64,000 nt of DNA from Perkinsus olseni. Taxonomy: Eukaryota > Perkinsozoa > Perkinsida > Perkinsidae. The translations under genes were made by a program, and so were the position numbers. Positions 21,111 to 31,300 of this stretch are shown one piece after another; the stretch's first letter is position 1; the number at the start of each line of letters is the position of its first letter. The notes under the pieces were generated by a model. The model saw only the letters and a list, made by a program, of their open reading frames with translations, was not told the origin of the DNA and ran no database searches. The stretch lies in the NCBI GenBank assembly GCA_013115135.1, contig JABANP010000044.1, forward strand, positions 62,001-126,000, read 5' to 3'.

Positions 21111-21326
21111 CTACATTCTCAAGCTCGCCAACAATGGAAGTACTGTCCCACAGACAATGAGCGGAACTCTAACGTACTTTTCGGGCAACTGAGCAAGCAC
21201 TTCGCTTTTCAACCGAAAGGTCCCCGGTACGACACCACTTACCAGATAATAGTATCCCCGCCATATGAACCAAGCAATTGGCAAAATCGTGAGATGCTTA
21301 GCCTTTGGATAAAATTTCCTCAACAT
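21111..21326 (-). CDS. Small membrane protein, paralogue of the 22-kb gene
   Basis: Exon from ATG 21326: MLRKFYPKAKHLTILPIAWF and IWRGYYYL, intron 21189-21242 (GTAAGT..CTCAG), then LPEKYVRVPLIVCGTVLPLL and the stop at 21111. The gene at 21.9-22.5 kb has a matching segment (YYGALYRL, intron, LPEGFGVTVGLLSGRFIVG) with an intron at the same place, so the two are probably tandem paralogues. More N-terminal exons probably lie upstream. Function unknown. Confidence 0.5.
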   Translation of the reverse strand: MLRKFYPKAKHLTILPIAWFIWRGYYYLVSGVVPGTFRLKSEVLAQLPEKYVRVPLIVCGTVLPLLASLRM

Positions 21327-21559
21327 CAGAACTCCAAAGATCTGAGATTGGCGTTCATGCGAGACGTCGCCGGTTCAATGCTGGCTCCTAGCATATTACC
21401 CACAACAACGCCACGCGGAGATCCAGAGGCAGTTTTTCCACGAGTGGCCAGACTGTTCCGACGAGGAATGGCCAGACGTAGTCCCGAGCCACTGGAACAA
21501 CGTATCTGAGGTCACATCTAGTGGAACGGGCGTTTGAGACGATGGAAGAATGATTGATA

Positions 21560-21875
21560 TACCAATAAGAAATGAGTGCTAAGTGCTACCAATAAATGCT
21601 GGCTGTACTCGAACGATATATAAATGAGGATTCCAATCGATATGTCAATCAGACCCATTATACTACGCTGTAGTAACTACAATGTACATAGGCCTTTTGA
21701 TCCGTAGCCTACTTCTTGAAGATTGGGAAAATAGTTCTCTTCAAAAACGGCCAAGTGACTTCCGTTACGAGACTCCATAAGTCCATGAAGAATGGTGCCA
21801 CCACGAACCTGAAGATATCCTAGCATACCCACACCGTCGAGATCTAAATTCAACCTAAGATACGACTAACTCGTA
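21560..21875. other. AT-rich spacer, nothing recognised
   Basis: Lower GC content than flanking exons and frequent stops in all frames. It probably holds the 3' end and promoter signals of neighbouring minus-strand genes. Confidence 0.35.
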
Positions 21876-21877
21876 TA

Positions 21878-22478
21878 CTATGTAGGAAGCTCAGCAGGTC
21901 GAGCCCTCATACCCATGATTAGTATCAAGTACATCACAATCGAGTAGAATTCGAGGAGCTCGCCAACGATGAATCTTCCACTCAGTAGGCCAACGGTCAC
22001 TCCGAAACCTTCGGGGAGAACTCCGAGGCGGGGCGCGCACAACAAGACCGCATGAATGACACCCGATTTCGATGTCAACAGCCGGTAAAGTGCCCCGTAA
22101 TACAGCCACAGTCGTCCAACTCTGGCGTATTCCCTCATCAGCAACCACGTTTCCGATGCCAAATGCCGGCTCTCAGTGATAGCGAGCGAGGTTCGCTCCA
22201 GTAGCTGCCGTATCTGAGCGCAAAAGGCAGCACGTGAAGTGGAGAACTCGACAAACTGAGAAACGAAGCAAAAAATTCGGTTATCGTTCCTCGTCTTATT
22301 ATTTTTGGACACTCCTTACCACGTCCCTTGAGAAGAGGAGCTGGCATATGATCCATATCCACCATGCCGTTAGGACAACCGCAAAGAGCAGGCGAAAAGA
22401 TGAGCCGATTCTCGACCACGATGACGAGGAGCTCGCCGATGACTGCCGCGTTCTCCCCCGTGGAGATGATGAATGCAT
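21878..22478 (-). CDS. Multi-pass membrane protein of a tandem pair
   Basis: Exon 1 from ATG 22478: MHSSSPRGRTRQSSAS, then a hydrophobic segment LLFAVVLTAWWIWIICQLLF before a GTAAGG donor. After the intron: FVEFSTSRAAFCAQIRQLLE, SLAITESRHLASETWLLMRE and YARVGRLWLYYGALYRL. A second intron (about 22085-22015) then leads to LPEGFGVTVGLLSGRFIVG, LEFYSIVMYLILIMGM and the stop at 21878. About three to four helices. The helix LAITESRHLASETWLLMRE loosely recalls peroxisome-shaping proteins, but this is not enough for an assignment. Confidence 0.55.
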
Positions 22479-22779
22479 GCGAGGAAGGGCGAAAAGTTGC
22501 TGAGAAGATTTTCCCGATTTAGCAACTGAACTTGAAGAATTGCATTTGAATGTACACCATCTTGAGAACATGTCTATTAAGGAGGCGACGTGTAAGTTGT
22601 TGTCGCAACATAATTCCTATTAGACACCGGATCATGTAGCACAGGCGATTGAACATAGGCAAAAGCATCCTGAAGCAATTCAGTCTCAGACAAGCGGAAC
22701 ATTAGGCACTCACTTTCATGTTAGCGGACGGAGGTCCACCCGGACGGAATGTAGGCTGTGATGACTGTACGGTCTCCCC

Positions 22780-22800
22780 TCCTACAGGAGCACCTGTAGG
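22780..22800. repeat. Perfect 8-bp inverted repeat
   Basis: CCTACAGG at 22781-22788 and CCTGTAGG at 22793-22800 with a 4-nt loop. It lies in a stretch that reads like an intron (preceded by GGTCTCCC, followed by CTCAG). It belongs with the other intronic hairpins of this window. Confidence 0.5.
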
Positions 22801-22918
22801 AAAATCTCCAAGAGCTCAGAAACTGAGGCGTGCTGGCAACCAATAAGTTTATGGCCTGACGTAACCGTAAATGGAGAGGACATCAGCAAGTAGTGTGACG
22901 CAATACACACTACTTCTA

Positions 22919-23137
22919 TCAGACGCACCAGCAGCACCCGAAGGCAATATACAATCGAAACTCAGTTGAAGGGGTATTGCGCAGCATTGAAGAGCGCATG
23001 GATGTGTGCAACTGTGACAGTGTCTCTCCCTTCCTACTACTCCCGCTTTCTCGGTGCTGTTGAATCTTGGCGAACAGTTGCCCCTGTAAGAGAGTGAGGT
23101 TCTTGCACAAGTCATTATTACGCATCTCCAACTCCAT
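22919..23137 (-). CDS. Short coiled-coil protein or exon
   Basis: Minus-strand frame from ATG 23137: MELEMRNNDLCKNLTLLQGQ, AKIQQHRESGSSRKGETLS and HTSMRSSMLRNTPSTEF. Heptad-like leucines suggest a coiled coil. It ends in a stop but may be spliced further. No family recognised. Confidence 0.4.
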   Translation of the reverse strand: MELEMRNNDLCKNLTLLQGQLFAKIQQHRESGSSRKGETLSQLHTSMRSSMLRNTPSTEFRLYIAFGCCWCV

Positions 23138-23344
23138 TATACGCCGGTCCTTACCTGAGAACCCGTAGATCGGTCGAATACAACTCCGTCAGGGGCTGAG
23201 CTCACTGCTATTCTCATGAGAGGTCATTTCGACGCGCAAAGGATACAATTTTGATAATGAAGAACGAGTTAGTCGGTGAAGCGAATACTCTGTCTCCACG
23301 ATATAACAAGCTCGACGAAGTTCGGAAAGAACAGGGCTAAGGAA

Positions 23345-23880
23345 TCCCTGACGATTTAGCGAATTGAGACCGATAACGTGATAACCACGCGTGAAATCCT
23401 CCGAAACCGCCCATTACTTTCACAACGCTGGCAGTAGATGTCGTAACATTCGAAGCACCCTGGGGCACCGCAGACTTTATCACTCTTGGGTATGAATTTA
23501 TACCCGACAGGCGGCAGCATCAACGCGTGACTCGCGGCCCCTTGCTGGGGGCGCCGTGACATTATCAAATGACGGTAGGGCACTGACGGCAAACGCTCAA
23601 ATGGCGGCCGTGACGCCCCCGAGTCGGCTCTGAACTACATCATGGCGATTGGCGTTGTTCGGCCTATTCAAGTCAACCGCGCGCTTACCCGCACGCTTCG
23701 CGTAAACTTCGGCATTCCGATGATCCAATACACAGCGATTACGCCGTATCCAATCGCGCGTACTTGCGTAATCGACTGCTGGAACAATCTCTCGGCACCC
23801 CCTCAGCATTCAAAGCAACTCGGGAATAATGTCGGATGTTGAAACGCTAAGATACCAGCATGCCGCAGAAAAACTCTAGA
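23345..23880 (-). CDS. Cys-rich protein, exons uncertain
   Basis: The clearest part (23592-23345) reads SRRPQQGAASHALMLPPVG, then KVCGAPGCFECYDIYCQRC, a tight cluster of five cysteines (C-x4-C-x2-C-x5-C-x2-C) that could bind zinc. Upstream (23800-23640) two minus frames are open: one hydrophobic (AIGYGVIAVYWIIGMPKF) and one polar. A GTAAGC donor and a GTTCAG acceptor lie between the two parts, but the phase is unsettled. Confidence 0.35.
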
Positions 23881-24016
23881 ATCCCTCATTTCAATTTCAG
23901 CAATTTACGCATGCCCATCTCTGCCTCATGCCTGCGGAAAAAGCAGCATTCTTTTCTTGGTGATCACTCGACGGAAGCGAGGCGCTGAATTGAGGAATAC
24001 TGACTCTGAAATTTCC

Positions 24017-24476
24017 TCACTTATATCCAGCCTTGGCAGCCTTCTCGATCAACCTAGTCAATTCTTCGGCCGTAGCAGCACCTCGCAGTTCCCTTCTTAG
24101 TTTAGCTCCATCGTCCTCAACCATCGGGGCCTTCAACGATAAATACAAGCACCCTCTGCTAACAACTGCACCTTCTTCACTAGTCTTCTGTTATTGCTTC
24201 GCTCCGCTTGCAAAATCGTCCATGCTTCCTTTCCGACAATGTTTCTAGTCTTATCGTTCCATCCACAGTGCTCAACTAGACGTTGGAGAGCCGACAGAAC
24301 AGTAGCGGCGTCAACCGCAGAGGCTGGCATCTGAGATCGATCTTTAGGAAATGAAGCGTAAGATGAGGTGAGTCCTCCTGTGTTCTCCGAACACTCGCCC
24401 CGAGCAGAAAGTGAGTCCGAAGAGGGTCGCCATCAGAAATCTCTGTATTATCGAATATACATTTTGTTGCTACCAT
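24017..24476 (-). CDS. Unknown helical protein
   Basis: The first part (24476-24360) has ISDGDPLRTHFLLGASVRR. After a probable intron: MPASAVDAATVLSALQRLVE, HCGWNDKTRNIVGKEAW and LQAERSNNRRLVKK. A 41-nt intron (24131-24171) leads to APMVEDDGAKLRRELRGAA and ELTRLIEKAAKAGYK with the stop at 24017. The joins are in phase. The ..ELTRLIEKAAKAGY.. end resembles a helical or ankyrin-like cap, but no repeat is established. Confidence 0.55.
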
Positions 24477-24499
24477 ATGTAATCTGCTAAGGGTGATAT

Positions 24500-25840
24500 G
24501 TACCCCAAATGTAGTACACCATCATGCGAAGAGCATCGTCAGAGGGCCTCTCCCACGCGCCTTAATTCCTGGCCAAGAAATTTCCCATATCGTCAATAAC
24601 AAGAACCCTCTACCGTTGAAAGAGTAGTATGCGCTACAATGGTGATCCAACAGTCACCGGATCAGCACTGAGCTGTTGTATCTCGTTAACCATCGATCAA
24701 CCCGGAGAAAGAATCAATGCCTTGTGAGCCCGCCCCACGCCGATACTACGAACAGGATACTCCAAATTATACCTCTACGCCTTGATTATTCAGCGCTCAA
24801 CTCCTAGCACAATATGAATCTATCATGGTTTCCCCTCCGTCTTGTTCGCACGCGCAATTCTTCGTCAAGAAGACTTCTTGGGACAATTTAACGCGAACGA
24901 CGCAGTGCTTCGGAAGCAGTACTACAGAGAAACTCGCCTTACCAGTTTGACTCTCGGCTCCTGTGACCCGTGGTCCGCCTTGGTATAGGAATTGGCAAGC
25001 GCCTGATGGAGAATATCATCCACAGGGATCGAACTTAGGCCATACCTTCTGTGACCTGCGGCCTCGACGGAATCGGCGGCTCTCTCTCCTCCTCGACGAG
25101 GAATCCGACACGCCTGAGAGAATGCTAGTAAAAAATCTCTCCCGCGCGCAAAGATACAGTACGAAACGAATCCACTCTGCCGTGTCCTCGTTACGGAGCT
25201 TACCTGTAGTATTGCCGCTCTTGGTGCCCTGGAGTGCTGATAGGGCTCACTTCGATCACTGGAACAACTCTAACCACCCCTCTCTCCATACGGTTTGGCG
25301 AAAACATCGCGAGATCGGAGCACAAAGATGATACCTGCGAAGGACATCATGCAGAGCCTCGTTGCGATACACCCTAGGTCAAAGAGCTTCGCACACCACG
25401 GAGATTCTCCTAGAAGTACCAACCGTATTTCTTGACGACAGCTCATCACAAGACGTCGAGAGATATATCTACTCTCAGTGATTCTGAGTTCGAAACCTGG
25501 CCAACCACCTCGTAGCCTGAGAAAAGCGAATCCGACTATAGTTTCGGTTGCCAAGATACTCCACGGCCGACCGCACCGCGCAGATATTGAAAGGCGGCAA
25601 ATGGCTAAGGCACGGAAGGCTAGGCACCTCTACTAGCAGTGAGAATGGGTCTAACGAGAATGGGAACACAACATTTTCACTCTACTCTCTTTACGAGGAA
25701 GAAAGTCTCTGAAGAGCCTTTACGGCGGCAATAACGGTGTAAAAGATACTAAACCTGCGCCTACCCGACAAAACTGAAGAAACACGAGGTGACGTAAGAG
25801 AGCAAGATTTATACCTCCGGTGCAAAGTGGCACAAACATC
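24500..25840. other. Gene-poor stretch with tRNA-like remnants
   Basis: No supported gene. CAGGGATCGAACTTAG near 25020-25040 and TGAGTTCGAAACCTGG near 25480-25500 are T-arm-like motifs in GT..AG-bounded contexts. A minus frame (MATETIVGFAFLRLRGGW, 25554) may be an exon interrupted by the second motif. Confidence 0.3.
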
Positions 25841-25845
25841 GGCTG

Positions 25846-26519
25846 TCACTAAATTCTCTGTCCTAATCACTAAATCTAGCGCGCGCCCAACTGATCGATA
25901 TCTGCGCGCTTTCCTACTGCTGCCGCCTCTTCCGGACTCCGGAATCCGGAGCCGATTAAAGTGCCCTGGGGTAACCCTTTGGATTTATGGTTGCCTTGGG
26001 TAACCAGAAACGGTTTCTGATTGCCTTGGGTAACCGTTCGGGTTCCTGGTTGCGCGCGCCCAACTGATCGATACCTGCGCGCTTTCTCACTGCTGCCGAT
26101 TCCTCCGGACTCCGGAGCCGATTACATTGCCCCTTCCGGTTTCTGGTTGCCTTGGGTGAGCCCTCGGGTTTCTGGCTGCCTCGGGTAACTCTTCCGGTTT
26201 CGGGTTGCCTTAGGTAACTCTTCCGGTTTCGGGTTGCCTTGGGTAACCCTTCCGGTTTCGGGTTGCCTTGGGTAACCCTTCCGGTTTCGGGTTGCCTTGG
26301 GTAACCCTTCGGGTTTCTGGTGGCAATTCTTTTGTTTTTCTGCTGAGAGCCACCTTCATCACCATGCCGTGAGCGGAACATGTTCGCTGGTTGTATACGA
26401 TGGGCCATGTGCGCTATGAGCAGTGCAAAACGCAACACGTGCCCGGGGAAAGCGGCGCGCAGATATCGATCAGTTGGGCGCGCGCTACTTTTAGTGATTA
26501 GGACAGAGAATTTAGTGAC
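25846..26519. mobile_element. Fold-back / MITE-like element with long terminal inverted repeats
   Basis: The left arm (about 25846-25915) begins GTCACTAAATTC and contains CCAACTGATCGATATCTGCGC. The right arm (about 26450-26519) is its near-perfect reverse complement and ends GAATTTAGTGAC. Arms are about 65 bp. A further direct copy of the inner arm (CCAACTGATCGATACCTGCGC) lies at 26056-26085. The interior is a minisatellite and no transposase is present. No clear target-site duplication was found. It is best read as a non-autonomous fold-back element; the long minus ORF across it is an artefact of the repeats. Confidence 0.7.
26185..26325. repeat. 29-bp tandem repeat inside the fold-back element
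   Basis: About five copies of a 29-bp unit built around GGTAACCCTTCCGGTTTCGG plus GTTGCCTTG, with more degenerate copies on both sides (25970-26055 and 26145-26185). As 29 is not a multiple of three, a coding role is unlikely. Confidence 0.8.
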
Positions 26520-27149
26520 GTGCCGTGCAAAGTCCAAAGCTAGTTGGCACCAACTCCTCACCTGCCTTTGATGGTGCAGGGTCGAACTAGCATGATGCAT
26601 GCTGGCTAAATTTATAGTGGACGCTCAGGATTCTCTGCTAGTGTATGGCCAACATGCGGGATTCGGCTGGTTTGAGCGAGGAACTGCTCACCGGTGCCAA
26701 GCAGCAACTGCAGGCCACATTCGGCCAAAATCCCGGTACGAGGATCCTGGTTACGGAATACCAGGTAGTATGAGAGGTGCTGGCAGTAGCTCTTGGTGGT
26801 ACTCTTCCCCTGTGCGCTCATATGAATCGCTATGTTAATGGGTTATTGGTAATACGGTATTGCCATTGGTAGTAGTAGATCCCGGAGGGACAGCTGTACT
26901 GGTTGTAAAATGTTATTCTCCACTGTTACTTCTCAATGCTGCGCAGGATCGGAAAGCCCTTACTCAGGCTATTGTGAGTGTGTAGCACCTCCTCTTAGGC
27001 TGGTCTACTAAGCGAAAGCCAGTTCGATCAAGCATATGATTGTCAACTCGAGCATGATAACGGCAAATACAAGGATGGCCAGAGTCGGATGGAAGTCAAA
27101 GATGCGGTCTACGCTCTTGTCTGTAATACTTCAACCTGTACCCCTTACA

Positions 27150-30075
27150 CCATTTCAGTGGTCTTCGTCGATCACCGTCAACTCAGTTTTATTCAGGCAC
27201 GGCTATTGGGGCCGGCGTTCTCACTCTACCCTACGCCTTAGCTCAAAGCGGGCTGATCGCAGGTGAGAGGCTGATCAAGACGTTATCTACGAACCTCCGG
27301 TCAGGGTTTCAGCTCTGATGATGCGTTGTACGTGGGTTTTCATGAAACTTACGCTCGTTCGTCAGAACTCTGGCTCCACCAGGGAAATATCAGGAAGTTT
27401 GCTTCCTCTAGCCGCGGGGATTACGTCGTATGTGTCGCCCCGCCGTCGGCCAGCCTCGAACTCTCAAGTATCTTTCTCAGGAACTTTAATCTTGCTTGGC
27501 ATTGGAGTGCTGAGCTCTTACGCTGGCGAGTTGCTCGTAGCAGCATCCAAACGTAGGTCTATAGCAGTAGGATTTCGCGCTTCACCACGTGCTCTAGGTA
27601 CTGGAATGACGAGCTACGGGACGCTTGCCCGCGCAACCTGCGGGAAATGGGCGGAGTTACTTACGTCCGCCTGTATCGCTATAAGTAAGAACCTCTCGCC
27701 GGGGATCGAACCTGAGACCTTCAGTGTTCAGCAACATGGCTGGTTATGGGCTCTTACATGATCGTCATGGCGGATATGATGGTGCCTGTTCTGGAATGGA
27801 TCATTCCTGGCATCACGGGGTTCGCCGGCGGCTATTCGGCTCTCCGCCTCTGGGTAGTGTTAATGACGCCGCGTTGTAGTCCGTGGAAAATTACTGCGCG
27901 ACTGGACGTTTTTGGTGAGACCTAAGTGCCATTCACGTGGTTCGCGCATGATGAGGGCATGAGTCTTTTCCCTTGCACCCGGAAGATAGATATATCTCTG
28001 CTCTCCGCGAAGAATTTTTCTGCTGTTAGTCTGTCTATCGAAGGCTTCTGAGTCAGAAGTCAGAAGTTCTGACCTGAGTAGATCATCTACTGTAGATGTC
28101 TGCCTACCAATTTCAAAGTCGTTCGTACTGGACTGTGATGGTTTGATCCTCTTATTCACTTCCTCTTCCCTCTGCTGAACGGATTGCTGTTCTGCATCGT
28201 TTCCGTGGCTGAAATCAGCTGAGAAAGATTTGGAGCGGTCATCCGACGGAATTTTCGGAATTCAGGTCGGAAGATTTGCCACGAGGTTCATTCTTTGCAG
28301 GTCCAAGTTCTCTCCCTAGTCGTGGTGTTCCCATATTGTCTGCGGGATAATATGAGCGGTTTCAAATGGATTGCTGTTCTCTCGATCGTTGCTATGCTGG
28401 TATGTGGGTGATCGATAGGTCCCTGGTTCGAATCCGGCTGCTGTGTTATTTCAGGCACTTACAGCAGCTGTTGTTATTCTGTCAATAATTCGCATTATAG
28501 AAAAACCCTGTTCAATGGGTCCCCCCTGCGGAGCCCTCGGAGACAGTGAGTAGATATTCGCCATCCAGTGTACCACGCCGGGATCGAACCTTCGCCTTCT
28601 TCAGGTTTCTGCTGTCTCGATTAAATACTTCAGTGGCACTTCATCATTCCTCGCCATATCAATAAGTAGCGTTAGTTATCTGTGCCACTTCAATGTAAGG
28701 ATAACTTTCTGTCTATGACTTACCAGTTTTGGCAGATCCTCCCAGTCGTCGTAGAGGAAATGCACGCGCCCACAAAGAGCCGTTCGAACGAGGTAGCCTC
28801 TCTCCCCGAATTGTTCCCCAGGTTTACTGCAACTTCAGGCCATACGGTGGACCATGGTTTCGGTCGCCATCATGTATGTGGCATTTGCAGTGTTCGGGTA
28901 AGTCACGATGAGGTGGTACCCATCACCTGCCCTTGCCGCTGCTGATGGTATCGAGCATACGCGTTGCTGATTTTTCAGGTACCTGTACGCCTATGACATG
29001 CCAGGTGGCGTCAGTGGCGATATTCTCCTCAATTTCCCTAGTGACAGTACTATTCTCACTCGGGTTCGACTCCGCGTTGAAGCATTTCTTTCCCAGGTAT
29101 TCTAGTTAATATAGTGAGGATTGGCCTCTTCCTCACCTTGGACCTGAGCTATCCCCTTTTGGTCCTACCCTGTTATCAGTCTCTCGAGAGTTTGGTGGCA
29201 GAGCTGCGGGGATATGAGGTTGGTCATTCAAGGAGGAGCTTCAGCAGCAAACTTTGGAGTAAGGGGAAGCAGTTTGATTGTGCGGTTTCAATTGTAACTG
29301 CCTGATATTATCGTCGATCTGGTCGGCTTTGGTGTCGTGATGAAATCACGCTTGAAATTGGCGGGCATAATCTGCTGAGTCAAGTTTACGCTTCTTTGGT
29401 GTGCGGAGGCTCATTCCGAGAGCCTCAGAATGAGAGTGCTCTTGCTCTCATGATAGTGGTTCTCCCCTGCCTTGCTCGTTCCGTTGTACTGCATGTGTCT
29501 CTGTATTAACCACGTCATGCAAATCCCCCACACTCTTTCGAGAAGTTGACGTAGGACCACCTCGGACTCGAACCTGATATCACTCGTTATCCTGTTAATC
29601 CCTCGATGTCGCGCGAGAGAGTCTCGTCTGGCTTGTATGAACTACTGCCTTCAGATGTAGCAGAGATTTTGCTATTGTGCGTTACATCGCTGGCCTGTGC
29701 TATCGCAGTGCCTCACATCCAGGTGAGTGCGGACCCACTGTTCACCGGGCTTACAAACTTTTGCCTGTCAGGTCGTTTTCGCCTTCCTCGGCTCCACTGT
29801 TTGCAATATCATCGCATTCGTCCTGCCACCGTTGTTTTTCGTCAATGTAACTTCATGAGTGCCTCTATGCTTCTATCTTGCTTCATTTCTCAGTCAAGAC
29901 CCGCCGGATCTGCTCTGTGGAACAGGAGGAACGCCTCGGCCGTGCTACTCTTCGCTCTGGGAGTTTTTCTCGTCATCACTTGTACAGGGGTAAGCATGAT
30001 CTCCACCACCATGCTTTTCATGGGAGGTTGCCTCAGGTTCAGATAGCAAATATCAACCAATTATTGAGCAAGTGA
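27150..30075 (+). CDS. AAAP (SLC38/AVT-type) amino-acid transporter, 12 or more exons
   Basis: Well-supported exons: about 27200-27262, 27481-27552, 27598-27684, 27732-27853, 28301-28399, 28455-28545, 28605-28693, then about 28740-28800, 28838-28900, 28980-29040 and 29097 onward, with last exons near 29680-30075. Helices in order: GTAIGAGVLTLPYALAQSG (the AAAP TM1 signature), TLILLGIGVLSSYAGELL, TWLVMGSYMIVMADMMVPV, VQVLSLVVVFPYCLRDN, LTAAVVILSIIRIIEK, SSVSYLCHFN, AIRWTMVSVAIMYVAFAVFG, ILLNFPSILVNIVRIGLFL, EILLLCVTSLACAIAVPHIQ, VVFAFLGSTVCNIIAFVLPP and SAVLLFALGVFLVITCTG, with the stop at 30075. It probably moves amino acids with H+ or Na+. The first exon is unknown and one phase (28545/28605) is unreconciled. 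Several introns carry tRNA-like motifs. Confidence 0.9.
27685..27731 (+). other. 47-nt intron containing an antisense tRNA T-arm motif
   Basis: The borders are fixed by phase: CIAI ends before GTAAGAACC, and TTWLVMGSYMIV resumes after TGTTCAG. Inside is GCCGGGGATCGAACCTGAGA followed by CCTTCAGTGTTCAG; its complement reads like the anticodon-to-T-arm half of a tRNA. Confidence 0.75.
28400..28454 (+). other. 55-nt intron containing a sense tRNA T-arm motif
   Basis: The intron starts GTATGTGGG and ends TATTTCAG. It contains CCTGGTTCGAATCCGGC, a T-stem/loop with four pairs around TTCGAAT. No complete cloverleaf fits. Confidence 0.7.
28546..28604 (+). other. 59-nt intron containing an antisense T-arm motif
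   Basis: The intron runs from GTGAGTAG to TTCTTCAG and holds CGCCGGGATCGAACCTTCGC, the same arrangement as the intron at 27685-27731. The upstream and downstream exon phases did not match in my reading, so one border may be shifted. Confidence 0.5.
29041..29096 (+). other. 56-nt intron containing a sense T-arm motif
   Basis: Phase-fixed: the exon ends LLNFPS and resumes ILVNIVRIG. The intron GTGACAG..TTTCCCAG contains CTCGGGTTCGACTCCG. Confidence 0.7.
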
Positions 30076-30444
30076 TGCATTTCTTTGTTTTTTTCTTTTT
30101 TCCTAGTATTTTTCTGAACGCCTTACCAATTCTGTCCGCAGCAGTCGCGACAGCGTTCAAACCGTATAATTGCGTTTCTGGGGACGGCAGTGGCTGTCGC
30201 TGAGCCCATCGGTGTGTTACTGTTAGTCGTAGGTGTAAATTATGAATGATGCTTTAAGGATAGAATAAAGAGTTGAGCAAGTGGGCGGAGCGGTCAACTT
30301 CTGTAGTGAAAGAATGGTGCCCACCGCCTGTTGCGCATTATTCTCTTTCTGGCCACTTGGCTGACCTCCACTCTGCAAGGCGAATTTTCGCGCCTTCTCA
30401 CTGGTAAAGCGATGGGTGATGTGATGGCTCGTCGATCGCGGTGA

Positions 30445-30708
30445 ATGAGCCAGGCGATTCACTCTCTCGGGCTAGAAACTTTCGAGCCTCAGTTAGGGAA
30501 CGGCTCGCCTTTTGGTACGCGGTACATGCGAGAGCATGCCCGCATAAGCCTCGAGAGAACACCACCTGTTCTATCGATACCGTGCGTTCACGGTTCTACC
30601 AATATCTTCCGTGCATCGGACACACTGAAGGTGTTGGTAGTACTGTCGGCGAACGGGTCGCGCCATCTTGACTTGAGAGACATCGAATCTGGTCCTTCGG
30701 GATCTTAG
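30445..30708 (+). CDS. Possible unknown exon or small gene
   Basis: An 87-codon plus-strand frame (LETFEPQLGNGSPFGTRYM, VLSIPCVHGSTNIFRASDT, LKVLVVLSANGSRHLDLRD). The region is also open on the minus strand (ARKFALQSGGQPSGQKENN, 30462-30223), and nothing decides the strand. Confidence 0.25.
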   Translation: MSQAIHSLGLETFEPQLGNGSPFGTRYMREHARISLERTPPVLSIPCVHGSTNIFRASDTLKVLVVLSANGSRHLDLRDIESGPSGS

Positions 30709-30709
30709 A

Positions 30710-31290
30710 ACGAGGGGTGAATGAACTTAAGATAAGTGCTGCCCTTATCTGACCATGACTGTTCCAATGCCTCTACATATCACTGCATAGTATTTGACTG
30801 ATGCATTCGATAGTGCGTAGCTCATCAAGGTTCAAAGTCTGCAGGTAGCTTCGCGAAGCTGTTAAACTACATTTCCTGAACTTTCTCCTGACTCAACACG
30901 AAGCGGCATCAGTTAGTCATAGGCTTCCACCGAGCATACAGATCCAGAACCAAGACTTACTGTTGCTCTGATCGAATAGCACCGGAAGATCGCTACGATT
31001 GATCATTTCTGTGCTTGCAACAATAGGTTGTTGGCCTCACAGAAAAAGGCGTACGCATGCGAAATGATAGACAATTCAACTGGAGTGATTTAATCAAAAT
31101 TCTCTCACGAGGACAATAGCGGGAGCTAGGAGCTCTCCTTCACGGAGATAGCTCCCCGCTATCATATCCTCCATGTAGACGTAGCACCAATCGAGAAAAA
31201 AATTGGAAAAAAGTGAAGGAGTGTGGCTAAGAGACTTGTAAAAGTACAAGGATATAAAAAGTTCAACGGTTCATACGACTGAGTGCATCT
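30710..31290. other. Spacer with a large hairpin
   Basis: No gene seen. At about 31116-31163 an imperfect inverted repeat (AATAGCGGGAGCTA.. paired with ..TAGCTCCCCGCTAT) could form a long hairpin, lying 3' of the CCCH gene. It may mark a 3' end or be another hairpin element. Confidence 0.4.
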
Positions 31291-31300
31291 GAGATGCTTC

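Noticed and set aside
26185..26325. CRISPR-like array.
   Set aside because: The repeats are directly adjacent without spacers, and the genome is eukaryotic.
25956..26600. 214-codon minus ORF with repeated PKATRN/PETGR words.
   Set aside because: The repeat words come from a 29-bp minisatellite in a fold-back element; unit length is not a multiple of three and the ORF crosses the inverted repeats.
28425..28450. Functional tRNA gene at the GGTTCGAATCC motif.
   Set aside because: No acceptor stem, D arm or anticodon arm can be paired around it, and it sits inside a 55-nt intron.
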